From the NCBI GenBank assembly GCA_964400735.1, contig CAYNVQ010000005.1, positions 186,001 to 250,000 of the forward strand: DNA of 64,000 nucleotides, written 5' to 3'. The first letter of the stretch is position 1. The number at the start of each line of letters is the position of its first letter. A program made the position numbers and the translations under genes. This DNA is from CAYNVQ01 sp964400735 (GTDB taxonomy: Bacteria; Acidobacteriota; Aminicenantia; Aminicenantales; Aminicenantaceae). The notes below the pieces were generated by a model, which saw only the letters and a list, made by a program, of their open reading frames with translations, made no database searches and had not been told where the DNA came from. Below are positions 17,191 to 26,011 of this stretch, in pieces.

Positions 17191-19602
17191 ATGGTTAAAA
17201 ATTATTTAACTGTTGCCTGGCGTAATATCAAAAGGAACAAAATCTACTCCTTTATCAATATTTTCGGGCTCGCTGTCGGGATGAGCTGCTGCATTGTCAT
17301 CATGCTATTCGTAATGGATGAACTGAGTTTTGACCGGTTCCATGAAAACGCAGGCAGGATATACAGATTGACGGTGAAAAGGAAAATCTCGACAGGGGAA
17401 CAGCGTGACACCCTCACTCCCTCGGATGCCGCTCCCAACCTGATTTCCGAGTTCCCGGAGGTCGTCGATGCTGTTCGTCTGGATCAACCCAGAGTGTTCG
17501 TGGTCGAACACGAAGATAAACGTTTCACAACCGACCCGGTAGGCGCCGACCCCAGCATACTGAAAATCTTTACTTTCCCGCTAATCATAGGCGATAAAAA
17601 TACAGCGTTGAAAGATCCGGATAATGTGGTGATTTCAGAAGAGCTGGCGGAAAAGATGTTCGGGGATGAATATCCCATGGGCAAAATCATCACCCTCTAC
17701 GGCGTGGACACCAGGCACGATTACAAGGTGACCGGAATCATGAAAAACATTCCTCACAATTCCCATCTGAGGTTTGAGTTTCTTACCCCTGTGACATATG
17801 ATTCTGAAGAGAGAACGGAGCGTTCCCGCAGAGGTCCCTGTGTGACTTATCTGCTCTTGGGCAGAAATGCAAACCCTGAAGAGCTGGAAGAGAAATTGTC
17901 CGATTTCGCGCTCAGGCACTATGGTGAACGGGTAGCCCAGAGAGCTGTGTTTCGCCTTCAGCCGCTGACTTCCATCCATCTTCATTCCGACCTTGACTAT
18001 GATGAGATTATCGAAAAAAAGGCCAGCCTTTCCACTTCCTATTTCCTTTCTGCACTGGCCCTGATCATCCTGCTTATCGCCAGCATCAATTTTATGAATC
18101 TTTCCACAGCGCGGGCCTCCCGCCGTTCCAGAGAAGTCGGAATAAGGAGTGTGGTGGGAGCAAACAGGTTTCAACTGATCAGGCAATTTTTAGGCGAATC
18201 CGTCCTCTTTTCCCTGCTAGCCCTTTTGTTGGCAGTCGCCATTTCTTTAATGGTTTTACCCTTTTTCAATTTTCTGATGGGGAAACACCTGGCCTTAAAT
18301 CTCAAGAGCAATCCGATTCTTTATGCAGGATTCGTTCTTCTTTCCCTGTTGGTGGGACTTATCTCCGGCAGCTACCCGGCCCTGTTTCTGTCTTCATACA
18401 AACCGGTTGATGTGCTGAAGGGACAGATCAAGAGGGGGGCCCGTTTCGGGATATTGTTGAAAAAAGGGCTCGTTGTTTTCCAATTTGCCGTTTCCGTGGT
18501 TTTCATCGTCGGAACCATCATCATTTTTAGGCAGCTTGAATTCACGAAAAATAAAGACCTAGGCTTTGATAAAGAAAATATCATCAGGATTCCCATATTC
18601 AAGGATAAGGAATTCTCCACGCGCTCGGAACTCATAAAAAGAGAAATGAGCCAACACCCCAATATCCTGGAAGTCGCGGTGACTTCAGGAGCTCCCGGCG
18701 GTTATAACGGTTGGCTTGTTCCCTGCATTCCTGAAGGATTTGCGGAGGATAATCCTGTGAAGATGAGGGCAATCTGGGTGGGAGAAGATTATTTCAGTTT
18801 TTTTGGCATAGATATCGTCGAAGGAAGAGATTTTTCCAAGGAAATCGCATCGGATGCAGATTCTTCCCTCATCATCAATCAGACTGCTGCTAAATTTCTG
18901 GGCTGGGAGTCGCCGGTTGGAAAACGGATAAAAAACGAGCAGTTCAGCAGCGAGGCCAATAAGACCGGCGTTTTTTCGGTCATCGGCGTTGTCAGAGACT
19001 TTCATAACGGCCCGCTGCACGAAAAAATTGAACCGACTTTCTATATGTTCTTCCCACAGGAAAATCATGCCATATTATTAAAAGTCAAGCCCGAGGGCAT
19101 CCGGGATACCATCGCTTTTCTGGAGAGGAAATGGCGGGAGCTGCCCACATATCTCATTTTGAATTACCAGTTCCTTGACGAAAGCATCCAGAGGTACGGC
19201 TATGGCGAGGATAGGAGGATAAGCAGAATTTTCACTTTTTCATCCATCTTGGCTATCTTACTTGCCTGTCTTGGCGTGTTAGGTCTTGCTTCTTTCGCTT
19301 CAGAGCAGCGGATAAAAGAAATAGGAATTCGTAAAGTGCTCGGCGCATCTGTGGAGAATATCGTGATTCTTCTGACAAGGGATTTTTCTGTGTTGGTTCT
19401 CATTGCCAGCCTCATCGCCTGGCCAGTTGCTTATTATATTACCTCCGGCTGGATGCAGAAATTTGCATACCGAATCGGCCTCGGGTGGTGGGTCTTCCCT
19501 CTTTCTGCACTAATGGTGTTGGCCATAACCTTTCTCACCATCGGTTACCACTCGATCAAAGCGGCTCAAACCAACCCGGCTGTGACCTTGAGGTATGAAT
19601 AA
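17191..19602 (+). CDS. FtsX/MacB-type ABC transporter permease
   Basis: About 803 aa, a duplicated mechanotransmission-type permease. The first helix (SFINIFGLAVGMSCCIVIML) is followed by a large extracytoplasmic MacB-like domain (to about 285), three helices with ASRRSREVGIRSVVGANR, a second helix and periplasmic domain, and three last helices with LASFASEQRIKEIGIRKVLG. Both FtsX halves are intact. Family members use ATP hydrolysis to drive lipoprotein or peptide export across the envelope. No cognate ATPase adjoins it; the ATPase at 14276 is a possible partner but belongs to another subfamily. A GTG one codon upstream is an alternative start. Confidence 0.9.
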   Translation: MVKNYLTVAWRNIKRNKIYSFINIFGLAVGMSCCIVIMLFVMDELSFDRFHENAGRIYRLTVKRKISTGEQRDTLTPSDAAPNLISEFPEVVDAVRLDQPRVFVVEHEDKRFTTDPVGADPSILKIFTFPLIIGDKNTALKDPDNVVISEELAEKMFGDEYPMGKIITLYGVDTRHDYKVTGIMKNIPHNSHLRFEFLTPVTYDSEERTERSRRGPCVTYLLLGRNANPEELEEKLSDFALRHYGERVAQRAVFRLQPLTSIHLHSDLDYDEIIEKKASLSTSYFLSALALIILLIASINFMNLSTARASRRSREVGIRSVVGANRFQLIRQFLGESVLFSLLALLLAVAISLMVLPFFNFLMGKHLALNLKSNPILYAGFVLLSLLVGLISGSYPALFLSSYKPVDVLKGQIKRGARFGILLKKGLVVFQFAVSVVFIVGTIIIFRQLEFTKNKDLGFDKENIIRIPIFKDKEFSTRSELIKREMSQHPNILEVAVTSGAPGGYNGWLVPCIPEGFAEDNPVKMRAIWVGEDYFSFFGIDIVEGRDFSKEIASDADSSLIINQTAAKFLGWESPVGKRIKNEQFSSEANKTGVFSVIGVVRDFHNGPLHEKIEPTFYMFFPQENHAILLKVKPEGIRDTIAFLERKWRELPTYLILNYQFLDESIQRYGYGEDRRISRIFTFSSILAILLACLGVLGLASFASEQRIKEIGIRKVLGASVENIVILLTRDFSVLVLIASLIAWPVAYYITSGWMQKFAYRIGLGWWVFPLSALMVLAITFLTIGYHSIKAAQTNPAVTLRYE

Positions 19603-19636
19603 ATGGTTGGATAAATAAAATCGGGCGAGGGCCGAA

Positions 19637-20782
19637 ATGAAAAGATGGATTTTTCTTTTGGGCTTTCTATTGCTGGTGCTTTTCTGCGCACCGAAGCAAG
19701 AAAACGTCGAAAGAATAATGGAAGACGGGGTGGAGGTAGTTGTTAATCATCTGGAGCCGTCCAAAATCAAAGGAGAGCCCTCCACCTTCAGCTTGGAGGA
19801 GGAATTCAGGATCGATACGGAAAGCGAAGATTTGGCCAATTTGGGTATAAGAGGAATAGATGAGATGGAGGTGGATGGGAAAGGAAACATTTTCCTTTCC
19901 ACAGGCGAGCAAGTGTTGAAATTCGACAGCACAGGCCGGTTTGTCCAGACCATCGGCCAGCCTGGCCAAGGACCTGGTGAGTATCAGATGGCAACCAGTC
20001 TGAGGATAACGGATTCTGGCCAACTGTGTTTTTTCGACGCGAAAAATTCCAAATTCCTATTTTTCCATCCCGACGGAATATTGGAGAAAGAAATAAAAAA
20101 AGCGGCAAGAATGTTCACTTTCGTGGGAGTTTATTTGGACAACGAGAATTTTCTGCTTAGAGAGAGGGTTGATGAACCCGAAAAGGGGATAAGATCCTTT
20201 CACTTCGTCCTCTTCGACCAAAATTTTGAAAAAATCGAACTTTTAGGGTCCAGCTTTTGGATAGAGATACCCTATTTCCAGACTGATAGACTTAGCCTCT
20301 TGGGATACAGCATGAGTGTTGCCCTATCAAATGGGAAAATATTTATTTCCAGCAATGTGACGGATAATCTTGAAATCGAAGTATATGATTTTGACGGCGG
20401 CTTGGTAAAAAAAATAAGAAAGATATCGGAGAGAGAGACTATCCCGAGGAAATATAGAGAGAGAGTCATCGAGAGATGGAAAAAATCTCCTGCTTGGGAA
20501 GAAATGCACTATAAAGATAAACATTATTTTCCCGACTATTTTCCTCCTTTCAAAGAATTCTGGGTCGATGAAGAGGAGAGAATCTTCGTCGAGACCTACA
20601 AAGAAGGGGAATTGCCGCAAGATGTGCTGGTTCAAATTTTTAATTCGGAAGGGATTTTTATCGGCACCGAATACTTAAAATCAGCGCGGCTGAGAAAATT
20701 TGCGAACGATCGTTTATACTGTGTTTACCGGAAAGACAGCGGATTTGAGGAATTGGTGGCCTATCAAATGACATGGGAATAA
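19637..20782 (+). CDS. 6-bladed beta-propeller lipoprotein (copy 1)
   Basis: 381 aa. A lipoprotein-like signal (LLLVLFCAPKQ, Cys17) precedes NHL/propeller-type repeats: LGIRGIDEMEVDGKGNIFLS, EQVLKFDSTGRFVQTIGQPG, GPGEYQMATSLRI, FFDAKNSKFLFFHPDGILEK. The GQGPGEYQ turn also occurs in the paralogues at 29999 and 54422. Such propellers bind ligands or partners outside the cytoplasm. It begins 34 bp after the FtsX-type permease in the same direction, so the two may work together. No enzymatic motif is visible. Confidence 0.85.
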   Translation: MKRWIFLLGFLLLVLFCAPKQENVERIMEDGVEVVVNHLEPSKIKGEPSTFSLEEEFRIDTESEDLANLGIRGIDEMEVDGKGNIFLSTGEQVLKFDSTGRFVQTIGQPGQGPGEYQMATSLRITDSGQLCFFDAKNSKFLFFHPDGILEKEIKKAARMFTFVGVYLDNENFLLRERVDEPEKGIRSFHFVLFDQNFEKIELLGSSFWIEIPYFQTDRLSLLGYSMSVALSNGKIFISSNVTDNLEIEVYDFDGGLVKKIRKISERETIPRKYRERVIERWKKSPAWEEMHYKDKHYFPDYFPPFKEFWVDEEERIFVETYKEGELPQDVLVQIFNSEGIFIGTEYLKSARLRKFANDRLYCVYRKDSGFEELVAYQMTWE

Positions 20783-20796
20783 TAAAGGGGGATAAA

Positions 20797-20886
20797 GGAG
20801 GACGTTCCATTTGGGGATACCCTATATCGCCTTAAAGATTCCATTGAAAAAAAGTTATAAAGTGCCACTGGAGGGAATGTCCTCGA
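20797..20886. repeat. GGACGTTCC-type dispersed hairpin element
   Basis: The left arm (20797-20826, GGACGTTCCATTTGGGGATA) and right arm (20857-20886, GTGCCACTGGAGGGAATGTC) are imperfect inverted repeats around about 30 bases. The same pair of arms recurs at 29291, 35861 and 47134. Confidence 0.55.
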
Positions 20887-20971
20887 TTTATTGTCCCCGA
20901 ATTATTCGCTTTGTGGAGCGATCCGAGAAGGCTAGTTCTATCCAAGCTTTATTTGCGGTTTTTAGGGGATA

Positions 20972-20996
20972 GGGTGGTACCTAGAGGAACGTCCCC
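20972..20996. repeat. dispersed GGAACGTCCC repeat unit (copy 3)
   Basis: GGGTGGTACCTAGAGGAACG then TCCCC, with a small symmetric centre (GGTACC). With the preceding hairpin it fills the 309-base gap between the propeller and WD40 genes, which holds no gene. Confidence 0.5.
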
Positions 20997-21091
20997 ATAA
21001 TTTTCGTTTTACTATTAGATTCCAGAATCATATAATATTCAGGAATAATTTATAGTTAAGTTTGTATATCTTAATTGAGGGAGACATCTAT

Positions 21092-22639
21092 ATGTTAAAA
21101 AAAGGAGCGCTTCTGAGCCTTGTCTTGTTGTTTGTGCTTTCTCTGTCTGGCCTAGCTCAAGAGGTGGATCTTATCGAGAAAGCTTCACAGGCTAAATGGG
21201 GGACAACCGATGGCCAGGTTCTGGCTTTCGGTGTGGATGGCGGAGAGAAAGGAACCGTCAAGCATAATCAAAATGTGACCTTGGAGGACGGGAAGTCGTA
21301 CCAGAAGGTGCTTTTCACCCACCCCCAAGGGAAAAGATACGGCAATATCCTGGGGACGTTTTCCGGTATCTCCATTCCCAAAAAGGGCGGAAAGATTCTG
21401 ATTGCAGGCGGATTCCTTCAAGGGGCGGAAGGATCGGATGGGGTCATCTTTTCGGTGCACTTCAAGGCCACCCCTGAAGAAGCGGAAGGTGCCCAGAAGG
21501 TTCAAGCGCGAAAAATCCCTTTGGGGCAGAGGATGGGAATTTCTTCCGGAATAGTCCTCTGCACTTTCAACGCCAAATACGACGGCAAAATCGACCACTG
21601 TGAGGGAGACCTCTCTCAGGTTGCCGGACAGACGGGGGATATCATCCTGGCTATCCAGGCAGGCCTCACTCCGAACTTCGACTGGGCGATGTGGACCGAA
21701 GCCAAGCTTGTCTTTGGGGATGTATCGGTCGCCGGACAGCAGCCCAAAGCCATTCTTGTTTACACTCTCTCCGGTCATACCGAGCGGATATACCGGGCGA
21801 GTTTCAGCCCCAACAGCCAGTATGTGGCCACAGCTGGTGCAGATAATCAGGTCAAAATATGGGAGGTTGATTCTGGAAGATTATGGAAAACGCTCAGCGG
21901 CCACCGGGGGCATGCCTTTTCTGCCCGCTTCAGCCCCAATAACAGGCAGGTGGTCACCACAGGAGGATATAGGGCTCAGATTTGGGAAGTCTCCACAGGG
22001 TCACAAATCAGGACTCTGATCGGCCACACCCAGAGGACCCATTCAGCCGCCTTCAGCCCCGATGGAAAGGTTATCGTCACCACCAGCGAGGACGGGACGG
22101 CCAAACTCTGGGACGCTCAGAACGGACAGGAAATCAGAACCATAGATATCTCCGACGATGGGGTTTATGAGGCCGTCTTCAGCCCCAACGGCAGGACCGT
22201 TGCCATCGGAGGAAAGAACGGTTTGCTCGGGCTCTGGAATGTTGCGACCGGCCGGCAAATCCGCACATTTGATGGTCATTCCCGAGCGATCACATCAGTC
22301 TGTTTCAGCCCAGATGGAAAGCTGTTGGCTACCGCCAGCATCGACAATACGGCGAGAATCTGGGAAGTCGCCAGTGGCCGGTTGCTCCGCACATTACAGG
22401 GAAACGAGGTACGAGAGGCAAGATTCTCTCCGGACGGCCAATATCTAGTTACGGCCAATGCCGGTGGTGAGGCCAAAATATTCAGGGTTCAGGATGGGAG
22501 GCAAATCATGACTGTCGAACATTCCTCCCCAGCCACCAGGGTATTTTCTGCAACGTTTAGCCCGAACGCAAAGTATATAGTTACAGCGGGCGATGACCGA
22601 ACCGCAAAGATATGGAGTTTGACGATTCCGGCAAAATAA
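21092..22639 (+). CDS. exported WD40-repeat protein with an unidentified N-terminal domain
   Basis: 515 aa. A cleavable signal peptide (LVLLFVLSLSGLAQ) precedes a beta-rich domain of about 190 residues that I do not recognise. A seven-bladed WD40 propeller follows, with repeats such as FSPNSQYVATAGADNQVKIW, FSPDGKVIVTTSEDGTAKLW and FSPDGKLLATASIDNTARIW. The start at 21092 has GAGGGAGA upstream; an in-frame TTG 30 bases earlier is rejected. WD40 propellers are protein-docking platforms; an exported bacterial one is less usual. The gene stands alone between repeats and the RND genes. Confidence 0.85.
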   Translation: MLKKGALLSLVLLFVLSLSGLAQEVDLIEKASQAKWGTTDGQVLAFGVDGGEKGTVKHNQNVTLEDGKSYQKVLFTHPQGKRYGNILGTFSGISIPKKGGKILIAGGFLQGAEGSDGVIFSVHFKATPEEAEGAQKVQARKIPLGQRMGISSGIVLCTFNAKYDGKIDHCEGDLSQVAGQTGDIILAIQAGLTPNFDWAMWTEAKLVFGDVSVAGQQPKAILVYTLSGHTERIYRASFSPNSQYVATAGADNQVKIWEVDSGRLWKTLSGHRGHAFSARFSPNNRQVVTTGGYRAQIWEVSTGSQIRTLIGHTQRTHSAAFSPDGKVIVTTSEDGTAKLWDAQNGQEIRTIDISDDGVYEAVFSPNGRTVAIGGKNGLLGLWNVATGRQIRTFDGHSRAITSVCFSPDGKLLATASIDNTARIWEVASGRLLRTLQGNEVREARFSPDGQYLVTANAGGEAKIFRVQDGRQIMTVEHSSPATRVFSATFSPNAKYIVTAGDDRTAKIWSLTIPAK

Positions 22640-22735
22640 TAAAATAAATGAATGTTTGTGCCCCAGAATGACAAAAGAAGGGGGAATTCTCTGTCTAGTT
22701 TATGGAGGAGACAAATATCCAGTTAGGTCAAGTCC

Positions 22736-25700
22736 ATGAAAATTACCGAATTAACCGTCAAAAGGCCTGTCACTACCTTTATGTTTTTTCTGGGTATCGT
22801 TTTATTGGGATTCGTTTCTCTGCGCGAATTGAGTGTTGACCTGCTTCCCAATATCAGCTTCCCGCGCCTCTCGGTGATCACCCGGTATCAGGGTGTGGCG
22901 CCGGAGGAAGTCGAAACCCTGATCACCATGCCTCTGGAGTCCGCCGTCAGCCGGATTCCTGGGTTGCGGAGGGTGGAATCGGTTTCCAAAGAGGGGGTCT
23001 CTTTTATGACGCTTGAGTTCTCTTGGGGAACGGACATGGATTTTGCCATGCTCCACACCCGGGAAAAGCTGGATGGAGCCCAAAACGCCCTCCCCGAAGG
23101 TGTCGAAGAGCCCACCATCATTCCCCTGGACCCCCAGAGCCGGCCCATCATGATCCTGTCGGTATCGGGCCCCCGGTCGCTCCTTGAACTCAAAGAATTC
23201 TCCGAAGAAGTCATCAAACCCCGTTTGGAACAGATCGAAGGGATCGGATCGGCCGAGATAGCGGGAGGAGTCGAGAGAGAGATCCAGGTAGAGGTCGATC
23301 CCGAACTCATGACTCTTTACGGCTTGAATATCGGGGAAATATCCGCCCGAATAGATGCCTTCAACAGAAATATTCAAGGAGGGACCATCCGAAAGGGGCG
23401 CTTCAAGTACGCTTTGCGAGTCGTTGGAGAGTTCGAAAGAGTCGATGAAATAGGAGAAATCAACCTCAAGACCACAGAAGAAAGAGGAGTCATCAAGCTG
23501 AAAGATGTGGCCATCATCAATGACTCGATCAAAGAACGGGAAGGCCTCACCCGGCTCAACGGCAGCGAAAGTATCGGAATCCTGGTCAGGAAGGAGTCCG
23601 GAGCCAACACGGTGGATGTGACCCAGTTGGCCCGTGTGGTTTTGGACGAGATCGAGGAGGAAAATCCCCAGATCGATATCCTGGTGGTCTCCGAGCAGGC
23701 CAAATACATCGAAAACGCCATCTCTTCGGTGTTGAACTCCATCATCTTCGGTGGGATTTTGGCCTTTTTAGTTCTGATCGTTTTTCTTCAGGAATTGAAG
23801 ACTCCGGCCATCATCGCTGTGGTCATCCCCATCTCCATCATTGCCACCTTCAACCTCCTCTATTTCCAGGATATCACCTTGAATGTCATGTCTCTGGGAG
23901 GCCTTGCCTTGGGTGTCGGGATGCTGGTGGACAACTCTATCGTCGTTTCTGAAAGTATATTTCGCCACAGAAGCCTGGGGAAGCCGCTTCTCGAAGCGGC
24001 CGTGGTCGGCACCAAAGAGGTCGGAATGGCGGTGACCGCTTCGACACTGACCACGGTCTCGGTCTTTCTCCCCGTCGTCTATGTCCACGGTGTTGCCGGC
24101 CAATTATTCAAAGACCAAGCCCTGACCGTGACCTTCGCCCTTCTGTCTTCTCTGGTTGTTTCCTTGACCCTTCTTCCTATGCTGGCCTCCAGAAAATTAG
24201 ATATCGCAAAGAAAGAAGAAGGGGATGTTTCTTCAGAGGAAAAGATAGAGAAAACGGATCAGAAGAAAAGATCAGGATGGCGTTTCCTGCTGCTCCCCTA
24301 TAAAGGGCTGCGGTGGCTGATCTATTTTATATTTAGAGGTATTTTTTGGATACTCCATTTTCTTTTCAGCTTCATCGTCCAAGCCGCCCTACTTGTCGTT
24401 CATTATATCTCCATCCCGTTTCGGCCGGTCGTCCGTATTATCTTCAAGGGATACAATATCCTCTATGAGAAGTTCGAGAAGCGCTATCACCAGTTTCTTC
24501 TCTGGAGTTTAGACAACAAGGGAAAGGTCTTCGCCGTTTCTTTGCTTTTTTTGCTTTTTACTTTTTTCGTTGCCACTCAGATCCCGCGCGAGCTCATGCC
24601 CAAGCCAGAAACCGTCTCCTTCGATGTCAATCTGAAGACGCCGATCGATTTTTCTTTCGAGCAGACCGCCGATGTTGTCGCTTCTCTGGAGCAAACTATG
24701 GAAGAGGCTGAGGATGTCGCGGATTATTTTTCTCAAATAGGCATTGTTAGTGGTCTGGAGAGCCAGAATCCTGATATTTCCGTAAATTCCGCGAAAATCT
24801 ATGTGGAAGCGGGACATGCGAACAAAGTGGACGATATCATCGAGCTTTTGCGGAAAAGGCTGGATTTTTTTCCCGGCCTGACCTACTCCATCGTCAAGGA
24901 ACAGTCCACACTCGAGCAGTTTTTGGCCTTTACGACGGCCGAGATCGGCTTGAAGATCCGGGGAGATGACCTCAACAAGTTGAATGCTCTGGCCCAGGAG
25001 CTTGTTGAAAAGCTGGAAGATGTCCGGGGAATTGCCGACATCAGCACCAATATCGGAGAAGGAAAACCGGAATTCCTGGTCAAGGTCAAGAAGGGGGCCC
25101 TCGAGAAATATGACATCTCGGCCGCTACCTTGGGTTCCTTCCTTAAGGATGCGGTTTTGGGGAGGAGGGACACTCAGTTCAAGGAAATGGAAAAGAAATA
25201 CGACATCCTGGTCCGCTTAGAGGAGAGCGTAAGGGACAACATCGAATCCCTCCTGGATGAGCAGATTTCGCACCGCGGACAGATGATTCCCCTGAGGGAG
25301 CTTGTCTATTATGAACTGGCGAGGGGGCCCAAGGAAATCCGAAGAGAAAACCAGCAGCGGGAGGTTCTCGTAACGGCTAATCTGCGGGGGACGAAGATCA
25401 GCGATGTCGGACCCCAGATCCAGGAAAAAATCGATGAGCTGGATCTGCCTCCTGCCTACAGGGTCGTATTCAGCGGCGAACAGGAAGAGATGAATAAATC
25501 CTTCCGAAGCCTGATCTTTGCCTTTTCTTTGGCAGTCTTGCTGGTTTATATGATCATGGCTGCCCAATTCGAGTCCTTGCTTCATCCATTCCTGATCCTT
25601 CTTACACTCCCCATGGGCCTGACCGGAGCGGTTTGGGCTTTGTTTATCACCGGCCAGACCATAAACGTGATTTCAGTGATCGGGATGGTGGTCTTGGCCG

Positions 25701-26011
25701 GAATAGTGGTCAATGACGCGATCGTGAAAATAGATTACACCAACCAGCTCAGAAAGAGGGGCTCGGGCCTCAGAGAGGCCATCATGGAAGCCAGCCGGGT
25801 GAGACTCCGGCCTATTCTGATGACCACGGTCACCACAGCATTAGGCCTTTTCCCGATGTCTTTGGGCATAGGGAAGGGATCAGAGCTTCAGCAGCCTTTA
25901 GCCATTTCGGTCATTGGCGGTTTGATACTGGCCACATTCCTCACCCTGATCCTCATCCCTCTAGCTTACGACTTGGCCGAGAGAAGAAAGACGGAAAATA
26001 GGACATCATGA
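22736..26011 (+). CDS. RND-family efflux transporter, first of a pair
   Basis: 1091-aa inner-membrane pump of the HAE-1/AcrB type: TM1, periplasmic porter loops, TM2-7, a second porter domain, TM8-12. The TM4 relay motif reads GVGMLVDNSIVVSE, where AcrB has two Asp. TM10 reads AGIVVNDAIVKIDYT, lacking AcrB's Lys940. Between TM6 and TM7 (about residues 485-590) there is a long insertion: a charged segment (KKEEGDVSSEEK) then very hydrophobic stretches (FIFRGIFWILHFLFSFIVQA). It overlaps the next RND gene by 4 bases (ATGA), so the two are translationally coupled. No adaptor or TolC gene is beside it. Confidence 0.93.
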   Translation: MKITELTVKRPVTTFMFFLGIVLLGFVSLRELSVDLLPNISFPRLSVITRYQGVAPEEVETLITMPLESAVSRIPGLRRVESVSKEGVSFMTLEFSWGTDMDFAMLHTREKLDGAQNALPEGVEEPTIIPLDPQSRPIMILSVSGPRSLLELKEFSEEVIKPRLEQIEGIGSAEIAGGVEREIQVEVDPELMTLYGLNIGEISARIDAFNRNIQGGTIRKGRFKYALRVVGEFERVDEIGEINLKTTEERGVIKLKDVAIINDSIKEREGLTRLNGSESIGILVRKESGANTVDVTQLARVVLDEIEEENPQIDILVVSEQAKYIENAISSVLNSIIFGGILAFLVLIVFLQELKTPAIIAVVIPISIIATFNLLYFQDITLNVMSLGGLALGVGMLVDNSIVVSESIFRHRSLGKPLLEAAVVGTKEVGMAVTASTLTTVSVFLPVVYVHGVAGQLFKDQALTVTFALLSSLVVSLTLLPMLASRKLDIAKKEEGDVSSEEKIEKTDQKKRSGWRFLLLPYKGLRWLIYFIFRGIFWILHFLFSFIVQAALLVVHYISIPFRPVVRIIFKGYNILYEKFEKRYHQFLLWSLDNKGKVFAVSLLFLLFTFFVATQIPRELMPKPETVSFDVNLKTPIDFSFEQTADVVASLEQTMEEAEDVADYFSQIGIVSGLESQNPDISVNSAKIYVEAGHANKVDDIIELLRKRLDFFPGLTYSIVKEQSTLEQFLAFTTAEIGLKIRGDDLNKLNALAQELVEKLEDVRGIADISTNIGEGKPEFLVKVKKGALEKYDISAATLGSFLKDAVLGRRDTQFKEMEKKYDILVRLEESVRDNIESLLDEQISHRGQMIPLRELVYYELARGPKEIRRENQQREVLVTANLRGTKISDVGPQIQEKIDELDLPPAYRVVFSGEQEEMNKSFRSLIFAFSLAVLLVYMIMAAQFESLLHPFLILLTLPMGLTGAVWALFITGQTINVISVIGMVVLAGIVVNDAIVKIDYTNQLRKRGSGLREAIMEASRVRLRPILMTTVTTALGLFPMSLGIGKGSELQQPLAISVIGGLILATFLTLILIPLAYDLAERRKTENRTS

